Positions 58,397 to 64,000 of a DNA stretch of 64,000 nucleotides are shown piece after piece; within the stretch, counting starts at the first letter, position 1; the number at the start of each line of letters is the position of its first letter. A program made the translations under genes and the position numbers. The notes under the pieces are model-generated. The model saw only the letters and a list, made by a program, of their open reading frames with translations. It ran no database searches and was not told where the DNA came from. Origin of the DNA: Pseudomonas fluorescens (GTDB lineage: Bacteria > Pseudomonadota > Gammaproteobacteria > Pseudomonadales > Pseudomonadaceae); contig NZ_CABVHU010000019.1 of assembly GCF_902497855.1 (NCBI RefSeq), forward strand, positions 1 through 64,000, read 5' to 3'.

Positions 58397-59857
58397 TTAC
58401 AACACCGAAGCCGTTTCCGGCAATTTCGGCTGGCGATACAGGTCCAGCAGCACCTGGTCCAGCACCGAGGATGCGCCAAACGGTGCCTTGTCGTTGAGGA
58501 TCGCCACCACCGCCCAGGTGTTGCCATTGATGTCGCGGCTGTAGCCGGAGATCGCCCGTACCGTGTTCAGTGTGCCGGTCTTGACGTGGGCCTCACCGCG
58601 CATTGCGGTGGTCTTCAGGCGTTTGCGCATCGTGCCGTCGGTGCCGGCAATCGGCATCGAACTGATGAACTCGGCGGAATACGGGCTGCGCCATGCGGCT
58701 TGCAACATTGCCGCCATTTCCCGGGCGCTTACACGTTCTGCACGGGACAGGCCGGAGCCGTTCTCCATCACCAGGTGCGGCGCGGTGATGCCTTTCCTTG
58801 CCAGCCACTGACGCACGACACGTTGGGCAGCCTTGGCGTCGTCACCGTCGGCGTCGGTGCGGAATTTCTGGCCCAGGCTCAGGAACAGCTGCTGGGCCAT
58901 GGTGTTGTTACTGTATTTGTTGATGTCGCGGATGATTTCCGCCAGATCCGGCGAGAAGGCGCGGGCCAGGACCTTGGCGTTTTTCGGCGTTGCCGCCAGC
59001 ACATCCTTGCCCTGGATGCTGCCACCCAACTCTTTCCAGATCGCCCGTACCGCACCGGCGGTGTAGGTCGCGTGGTCGAGCAGCGACAGGTAAGTCTGGG
59101 AACTGCAGCCTTCGCCCAGCTGGCCGCCGACGGTCACGGTCACGCTGCCGTCGGCCTGGGTGACCGGGTTGTACCGTACGCCCCCGGTGCATTGCTTGGA
59201 ATTGATCGCCTTGACCTGGTTGTCGATGCGAATGCTGGCGATCGGCGGCTCCACCGAGACCAGCACCCGGCCATTGTCGTTGCGCGCGACAAAACGCAGG
59301 GCCTTGAGGTTGACCAGCAGCGAGTCGGGCTTGACCAGGAACGGCTTGTTGTCGTCATTGCCGTCGTCGTTGAACTCGGGCAGTTGCGGCTGCATGAAGA
59401 AGTTGCGGTCCAGCACCAGGTCGCCGGTGACTTGCGTCACACCGTTGGCGCGCAGGTCGCGCATCAGCAACCAGAGTTTTTCCATGTTCAGCTTGGGGTC
59501 GCCACCACCCTTGAGGTAGAGGTTGCCGTTGAGGATGCCGCCGCTGAGGGTGCCATCGGTGTAGAACTCGGTTTTCCACTGATGGTTCGGGCCGAGCATT
59601 TCCAGGGCCGCGTAAGTGGTGACCAGTTTCATGGTCGAGGCCGGATTGACCGAGACGTCAGCGTTGTAAATGGTCGGGGTGCCAGGGCCGTTGAGCGGGA
59701 TCATCACCAGCGACAGGGCGCTGTTCGGCATTTTGCTGGCCTTGATGGCCTTTTCGACATTAGGTGACAGGCCGGTGTTGATCGCAGCGGCGGAAACAGA
59801 AAAGGCCAGGGGAAACAGTAAACCGGCCAGCAACAATGGGCGCAAAGACTTGATCAT
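58397..59857 (-). CDS. dacB: D-alanyl-D-alanine carboxypeptidase/endopeptidase (PBP4 type)
   Basis: A 486-residue penicillin-binding protein of class C with a signal peptide (about 1-24). Active-site motifs are STMK (74-77), YSNN (about 314-317) and KTG (about 424-426). The large inserted domain between the first two motifs is typical of PBP4/DacB, which trims and cuts peptidoglycan cross-links in the periplasm. The ATG at 59857 is preferred over a TTG two codons earlier. Confidence 0.92.
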   Translation of the reverse strand: MIKSLRPLLLAGLLFPLAFSVSAAAINTGLSPNVEKAIKASKMPNSALSLVMIPLNGPGTPTIYNADVSVNPASTMKLVTTYAALEMLGPNHQWKTEFYTDGTLSGGILNGNLYLKGGGDPKLNMEKLWLLMRDLRANGVTQVTGDLVLDRNFFMQPQLPEFNDDGNDDNKPFLVKPDSLLVNLKALRFVARNDNGRVLVSVEPPIASIRIDNQVKAINSKQCTGGVRYNPVTQADGSVTVTVGGQLGEGCSSQTYLSLLDHATYTAGAVRAIWKELGGSIQGKDVLAATPKNAKVLARAFSPDLAEIIRDINKYSNNTMAQQLFLSLGQKFRTDADGDDAKAAQRVVRQWLARKGITAPHLVMENGSGLSRAERVSAREMAAMLQAAWRSPYSAEFISSMPIAGTDGTMRKRLKTTAMRGEAHVKTGTLNTVRAISGYSRDINGNTWAVVAILNDKAPFGASSVLDQVLLDLYRQPKLPETASVL

Positions 59858-60088
59858 GTGCAATAAAACCCTACAGCCGCGGGGAAAAAGACGAGGGCAT
59901 GAAAATGAATTCCCTCAGTGGTCATAAAAGTGTCGGCATTATGCCCCAAGGTGTAGCGGCTTGTGCCGTGCCCTGGCTTGCAAATCGCTATTTTTTACCG
60001 ACGGTAGGCGTGGCGCCGCCGAGAGACGGGCAATCGGCGGCTTAAACTGCTAAAGTGCCGCCCGTTATTACTTATGAGGATTGTTCCA

Positions 60089-60433
60089 ATGGCGACTAAC
60101 CGTTCCCAGCGTCTGCGCAAAAAACTGTGCGTCGATGAATTTCAAGAGCTGGGTTTCGAGCTGAACCTGGATTTCAAAGAAGATTTGGCTGATGAAGCCA
60201 TTGATGCTTTCCTCGACGCATTCCTCAAAGAAGCCATGGAAGCCAACGGTCTGGGCTATGTTGGCGGCGACGACTTCGGTCTGGTTTGCCTGCAGAAGCG
60301 TGGCTCGGTTTCCGAAGAGCAGCGTGCCGCTGTTGAAGCCTGGCTCAAGGGCCGCAGCGAACTGACGGAAGCGACCGTCAGCCCGCTGATCGACGTCTGG
60401 TACCCGGAAAAGCCGATCAATCCGGTAGCTTGA
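60089..60433 (+). CDS. yggL: YggL/DUF469 family protein
   Basis: A 114-residue protein covering the full YggL family (NRSQRLRKKLCVDEFQELGF start, GLGYVGGDDFGLVCL and the YPEKPIN end). Members have been found associated with the 50S ribosome, but a function is not established. The ATG at 60089 is preferred over an in-frame ATG five codons earlier. A strong terminator follows at once. Confidence 0.88.
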   Translation: MATNRSQRLRKKLCVDEFQELGFELNLDFKEDLADEAIDAFLDAFLKEAMEANGLGYVGGDDFGLVCLQKRGSVSEEQRAAVEAWLKGRSELTEATVSPLIDVWYPEKPINPVA

Positions 60434-60440
60434 TGTCATG

Positions 60441-60472
60441 AAAAACGGCGACCCTCGGGTCGCCGTTTTTTT
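60441..60472 (+). terminator. Terminator of yggL
   Basis: Stem aaaacggcgacc/ggtcgccgtttt with loop ctcg and seven T. Given its symmetry it may also serve the convergent benE-type gene. Confidence 0.9.
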
Positions 60473-60538
60473 ATGCCTGCTTTTTGTAGGCGCTTGGCTT
60501 GGCCTGCGATGTCGATCTCGGGAATGCCTTCGGGGCCC

Positions 60539-61729
60539 TCAGGCCTTACGCCAATTCAGAATCACCAACGTCAACACCCCCGCCACAATCCCCCAGAATG
60601 CCGACCCGATGGAAAACAGTGTCAAGCCCGACGCCGTGACCATGAAGGTGATCAGCGCTGCCTCCCGTTCCTGCACTTGCGCCATGGCAATGCTCAAGCC
60701 ATTGATGATCGAACCGAACAGCGCCAGCGCGGCAATCGACAGCACCAGCTCTTTAGGCAATGCGGCAAACAGTGCCGCCAACGTCGCGCCGAACACCCCC
60801 GCGATGCCGTAGAAAATCCCGCACCAGACAGCTGCCGTGTAACGCTTGTGGCGATCCTCATGGGCATGGGGCCCGGTGCAGATCGCTGCGCTGATGGCCG
60901 CCAGGTTGATCCCGTGGGAGCCGAAGGGTGCCAGCAGCAACGAGGCAATGCCGGTGGTGGTGATCAATGGCGAGGCCGGCACGGTGTAACCGTCGGCGCG
61001 CAATACGGCGATGCCCGGCATGTTCTGCGACGTCATCGCCACCACGAACAGCGGGATGCCGATGCTGATGGTCGCGGCCAGGGAGAAGTGCGGCGTGGTC
61101 CAGACCGGCGTCGCCAGTTCCAGATGGAAACCGCTGAAATCCAGCAACCCCATCAAGCCCGACAGCGCCGTGCCGATCAGCAATGCCGCCAGCACCGCAT
61201 AACGCGGGGACAGGCGCTTGACCAGCAGATAAGTGAAAAACATCCCCAGCACCAGCGCGGTGCGGTGTTGCGCGGCGACAAAGATTTCGCTGCCGATCTT
61301 GAACAGAATCCCGGCCAGCAAGGCCGCGGCCAAGGAAGCCGGGATCTTTTTCACCAGGCGCTCGAAACTGCCGGTCAACCCGCAGGCCGTCACCAACACC
61401 GCGCAAGTGATGTAGGCACCGATGGCTTCGCCGTAGCTCACGCCGCCCAGGCTGGTGATCAGCAAGGCCGCGCCGGGAGTCGACCAGGCGATGGTGATGG
61501 GCGTGCGATAACGCAGCGACAGGCCGATCGAGCACACCGCCATGCCGATCGAGATCGCCCAGATCCACGACGAAATCTGCCCGCTGCTCAGGCCCGCCGC
61601 TTGCCCGGCCTGGAACATCAGCACCAGGGAACTGGTGTAGCCGGTCATCATCGCGATGAAGCCGGCGACGATGGCCGAGGGGGAGGTATCGGCCAGAGGG
61701 CGGAGCTGCGTGTGCGTGGCGTCGGTCAT
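60539..61729 (-). CDS. BenE-family benzoate/H+ symporter-like transporter
   Basis: A 396-residue membrane protein of the BenE family with about 11-12 hydrophobic segments. The family pieces AIVAGFIAMMTGYTSSLVLMF (first helix), TPGAALLITSL and FGSHGINLAAISAAICTGP are present. Benzoate is the best-known substrate of the family, but no benzoate-degrading gene is visible here. The neighbouring GntR and guaD genes suggest the real substrate could differ. It is divergent from the GntR gene across a REP pair. Confidence 0.88.
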   Translation of the reverse strand: MTDATHTQLRPLADTSPSAIVAGFIAMMTGYTSSLVLMFQAGQAAGLSSGQISSWIWAISIGMAVCSIGLSLRYRTPITIAWSTPGAALLITSLGGVSYGEAIGAYITCAVLVTACGLTGSFERLVKKIPASLAAALLAGILFKIGSEIFVAAQHRTALVLGMFFTYLLVKRLSPRYAVLAALLIGTALSGLMGLLDFSGFHLELATPVWTTPHFSLAATISIGIPLFVVAMTSQNMPGIAVLRADGYTVPASPLITTTGIASLLLAPFGSHGINLAAISAAICTGPHAHEDRHKRYTAAVWCGIFYGIAGVFGATLAALFAALPKELVLSIAALALFGSIINGLSIAMAQVQEREAALITFMVTASGLTLFSIGSAFWGIVAGVLTLVILNWRKA

Positions 61730-61779
61730 GACAGCGGTGTTCCTTATACGTACGAATATATCCGCAACACCGCAATCCT

Positions 61780-61873
61780 CTGTAGGAGCGAGGCTTGCCC
61801 GCGAAGAACGATAATGCGATTCAACTGATAAACCGCACCGTCTGCTTCGCGGGCAAGCCTCGCTCCTACAGGG
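61780..61873. repeat. REP inverted pair, twin of 58287-58381
   Basis: It has the same arms and nearly the same centre as the copy 3.4 kb to the left, in the same orientation. Together they bracket dacB, yggL and the BenE-type gene. Confidence 0.88.
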
Positions 61874-61980
61874 GATCGCCTACGCGGCGGATTCTGCGAT
61901 CAAGCCTAAACTCAAACGTAATGGACCGTTGCAATACAGCAGAGGCGACAAACAGCCATACAGTCGTGTTGCCACCGGTC

Positions 61981-61992
61981 ATTGTGTACAAT
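61981..61992. promoter_or_regulatory. Candidate operator of the GntR gene at 62085
   Basis: ATTGTGTACAAT is a near-perfect palindrome about 90 bases before the start of a GntR/FCD regulator. It resembles ATTGTATACAAA at 13609-13620. Confidence 0.4.
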
Positions 61993-62084
61993 CGCAGTGT
62001 TTTTTAAGCGATACTTGCCAGTGACCCACTGTGCCGTATTACAGTCACGGTCAATTCGCCGCCGTTCTCCCGATTCGAGTGCCC

Positions 62085-62849
62085 ATGAACGAACAGTTGC
62101 AGCCCCTAAAGAAACAACCGCGCGCAGGCAAAGCCGGCCGCAGCGGTACCCAGGACGATATTGTCTACGCGCATATCTTCGAGGCCATCCTCGAACAGCG
62201 TCTGGCGCCCGGCACCAAGTTGAGCGAAGAAGCGCTGGGGGAAATTTTCGGGGTCAGTCGCACCATCATCCGCCGTGCGCTGTCGCGCCTGGCCCATGAA
62301 GGCGTCGTGCTGCTGCGTCCGAACCGTGGTGCAGTCGTTGCCAGCCCGAGTGTGGAAGAAGCCCGTCAGGTGTTCCTGGCCCGGCGTCTGGTGGAGCGTG
62401 CGATCACTGAACTGGCTGTGCAGCACGCCACTGCCGAGCAGATCGCCGAATTGCGACAGATGGTCGACGACGAACGCGACAGCTTCTCCCGTGGCGATCG
62501 GGGTGCCGGTATCCGTCTGTCGGGCGAATTCCATCTGAAGTTGGCCGAAGCGGCCAAGAATGCCCCCTTGATCAGCTTCCAGCGCAGCCTGGTGTCGCAG
62601 ACGTCGCTGATCATCGCCCAGTATGAAAGCGGCAACCGTTCCCACTGCTCCTACGACGAACACACCCAGTTGATCAATGCCATCGAAGCACGCAACGCTG
62701 AGCTGGCGGTGGATTTGATGATGCATCACATGAATCACATCGACAGCAAGCTCAACCTTGACGAGGAGAGTGCGTCGGATGACCTGCATGCGGTGTTCTC
62801 GCATTTGTTGCAGACCAAAAAACCGGGGCGGCCTATAGCCAAGCTCTAA
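62085..62849 (+). CDS. GntR/FCD-family regulator, probably of purine catabolism
   Basis: A 254-residue regulator: a basic N-terminal extension (1-22), a winged helix-turn-helix (about 25-95, SEEALGEIFGVSRTIIRRALSRLA) and an FCD effector domain with metal-type histidines (EFHLKLAEAA, YDEHTQLINAI). In P. aeruginosa a related regulator lies beside guaD and the xanthine dehydrogenase genes, so control of guanine/xanthine breakdown is likely. The ATG at 62085 is the first that gives a normal start; the longer frame from 62031 is unsupported. Confidence 0.86.
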   Translation: MNEQLQPLKKQPRAGKAGRSGTQDDIVYAHIFEAILEQRLAPGTKLSEEALGEIFGVSRTIIRRALSRLAHEGVVLLRPNRGAVVASPSVEEARQVFLARRLVERAITELAVQHATAEQIAELRQMVDDERDSFSRGDRGAGIRLSGEFHLKLAEAAKNAPLISFQRSLVSQTSLIIAQYESGNRSHCSYDEHTQLINAIEARNAELAVDLMMHHMNHIDSKLNLDEESASDDLHAVFSHLLQTKKPGRPIAKL

Positions 62850-62864
62850 GTCAGACCGAGTACA

Positions 62865-62975
62865 GATCGTTCCCACGCTCCGCGTGGGAATGCCTCAATG
62901 GACGCTCCGCGTCCGCTTCGGCTGGGACGCGGAGCGTCCCGGGCTGCGTTCCCACGCGGAGCGTGGGAACGATCA
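62865..62975. repeat. Nested ~110-bp palindrome (copy 3 of 3)
   Basis: gatcgttcccacgctccgcg opens it and the exact inverted sequence closes it, with inner hairpins gacgctccgcgtc and gggacgcggagcgtcccg. It is nearly identical to the copy at 15607. It lies between the convergent GntR and guaD genes. Confidence 0.85.
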
Positions 62976-63025
62976 AATCCCCCGGAATCCAACGATTGCG
63001 GGGGATTTTTTATGCCCGGAAATCC

Positions 63026-64000
63026 TTAACGCTGATGCACCTGATTCCCCGCCGCATAAGTCTGCAGAACCGTCCGGTCATCCCCCAGCGTCATCAACAC
63101 AAACAAGGTCTCGGCAATGTTGGTGGCCTGCTTCAAGCGATAGCTCAGCAACGGCGTGGCGTTGTAGTCCAGCACCAGGAAGTCGGCGTCGGTGCCCGGT
63201 TGCAGGGTGCCGATCTTGTCTTCCAGGCGCAGCGCACGCGCCCCACCGAGGGTGGCCAGGTACAGCGATTTGAACGGGCTCAACCGCGCCCCTTGCATCT
63301 GCATGACCTTGTACGCTTCGTTCAACGTTTGCAGCAGCGAGAAACTGGTGCCGCCGCCGACATCCGTGCCCAGACCGACATTGAGCTTGTGCTTCTCGGC
63401 CATCGGCAGGTTGAACAGGCCGCTGCCGAGGAAGAAGTTCGAGGTCGGGCAGAAGGCGATGGCCGAGCCGGTTTCGGCCAGGCGGGCGCACTCGTCGTCG
63501 CACAGGTGCACGCCGTGGGCGAACACCGAGCGCTCACCCAGCAGTTGGTAGTGATCGTATACGTCCAGGTAGCCCTTGCGTTCCGGGAACAGCGCCTTGA
63601 CCCACTCGACTTCCTTGAGGTTTTCGCTGATGTGGGTCTGCATGTACAGATCCGGGTATTCACTCAGCAACTGGCCGGCCAGGGTCAGTTGCTCCGGGGT
63701 GCTGGTCGGGGCGAATCGCGGGGTGACCGCATAGTGCAGGCGACCTTTGCCGTGCCAGCGTTCGATCAGCGCCTTGCTTTCCACATAGCTGGATTCGGCG
63801 GTGTCGGTCAGGTAGTCCGGTGCGTTGCGATCCATCATCACCTTGCCGGCGATCATCCGCAGGTCCAGTTGTTCGGCGGCCTCGAAGAACGAGTTCACCG
63901 ATTGCGGATGCACGCTGCCGAACACCAGCGCGGTGGTGGTGCCGTTGCGCAGCAGTTCCTTGATGAAAATGTCCGCGACTTCATCGGCGTGGGCCTTGTC
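63026..64000 (-). CDS. guaD: Guanine deaminase (5' end beyond the window)
   Basis: The C-terminal 324 residues of an amidohydrolase that turns guanine into xanthine. Visible parts are the Zn-ligand histidine in QTHISENLKE, FAHGVHLCDDE with its histidine, and the catalytic aspartate in LGTDVGGGTSFSLL. The N-terminal HxH metal site lies outside the window. The gene is convergent with the GntR regulator. Upstream genes of the purine pathway would be to the right and are not seen. Confidence 0.92.
   Translation of the reverse strand, partial: DKAHADEVADIFIKELLRNGTTTALVFGSVHPQSVNSFFEAAEQLDLRMIAGKVMMDRNAPDYLTDTAESSYVESKALIERWHGKGRLHYAVTPRFAPTSTPEQLTLAGQLLSEYPDLYMQTHISENLKEVEWVKALFPERKGYLDVYDHYQLLGERSVFAHGVHLCDDECARLAETGSAIAFCPTSNFFLGSGLFNLPMAEKHKLNVGLGTDVGGGTSFSLLQTLNEAYKVMQMQGARLSPFKSLYLATLGGARALRLEDKIGTLQPGTDADFLVLDYNATPLLSYRLKQATNIAETLFVLMTLGDDRTVLQTYAAGNQVHQR

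Overview
The window reads as a chromosomal segment of a fluorescent-group Pseudomonas. The evidence is the gene order ppsR<>ppsA, alpha/beta hydrolase, rraA, cmaX-crfX-cmpX-sigX-oprF, then cobA-nasC-nirD-nirB, PP2C/kinase, nasA, nasT-nasS on the other strand. That order is a known Pseudomonas arrangement, carried here with high-GC codon use and many REP elements built on 'tgtaggagc...gcttgc'. No contig break or assembly scar is visible. The last gene (guaD) runs off the right end.

Layout. 0-2.4 kb: a crotonase-family gene, tRNA-Ser(GGA), tRNA-Phe(GAA) and, directly behind tRNA-Phe, a decayed fragment of a tyrosine integrase, so this is probably an old island site. 2.5-8.3 kb: accessory region with a serine hydrolase, an AT-richer zeta-toxin-like kinase with a small overlapping downstream gene, a YbjQ protein, two tandem glycine-zipper proteins and several tiny acidic or Gly/Ser-rich genes. 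8.4-20.5 kb: a HAD phosphatase, an SDR/LysR divergent pair, an NCS1 permease with a racemase-superfamily protein that seems to lack one catalytic cysteine, cysH, thrH, pabB, and a three-gene unit (retropepsin-like protease, 7TM inactive transglutaminase, ATP-grasp ligase). 20.7-29.7 kb: the complete propionate/2-methylcitrate operon (GntR regulator, prpB, prpC, acnD, prpF, prpD), interrupted by REP elements at three junctions. 29.9-39.3 kb: ppsR/ppsA, hydrolase, rraA, cmaX, crfX, cmpX, sigX, oprF.

39.4-51.3 kb: assimilatory nitrate and nitrite reduction. The sensor pair NasS-NasT, the transporter NasA with a PP2C-kinase fusion protein, and nirB-nirD-nasC-cobA form three transcription units. 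Each unit is preceded by the same RNA architecture: hairpins with six-base loops (A at position 1, G at position 4), the second overlapping the 5' arm of an intrinsic terminator. This is the hallmark of ANTAR-protein (NasT) antitermination. The third copy, in front of nasS-nasT itself, implies autoregulation, and is the most striking system-level signal in the window.

51.3-64 kb: pyrD, rmf, rlmKL, a CHASE/PAS/GGDEF diguanylate cyclase, a PBP4-type carboxypeptidase, yggL, a BenE-type transporter, a GntR/FCD regulator and guanine deaminase.

Repeats are a major theme: more than a dozen REP singlets, inverted pairs and tandem arrays; three copies of a ~106-113-bp nested palindrome; and a ~156-bp imperfect palindrome between ppsR and ppsA. 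All functional calls come from reading the sequence and recalling protein families; no database search was run.
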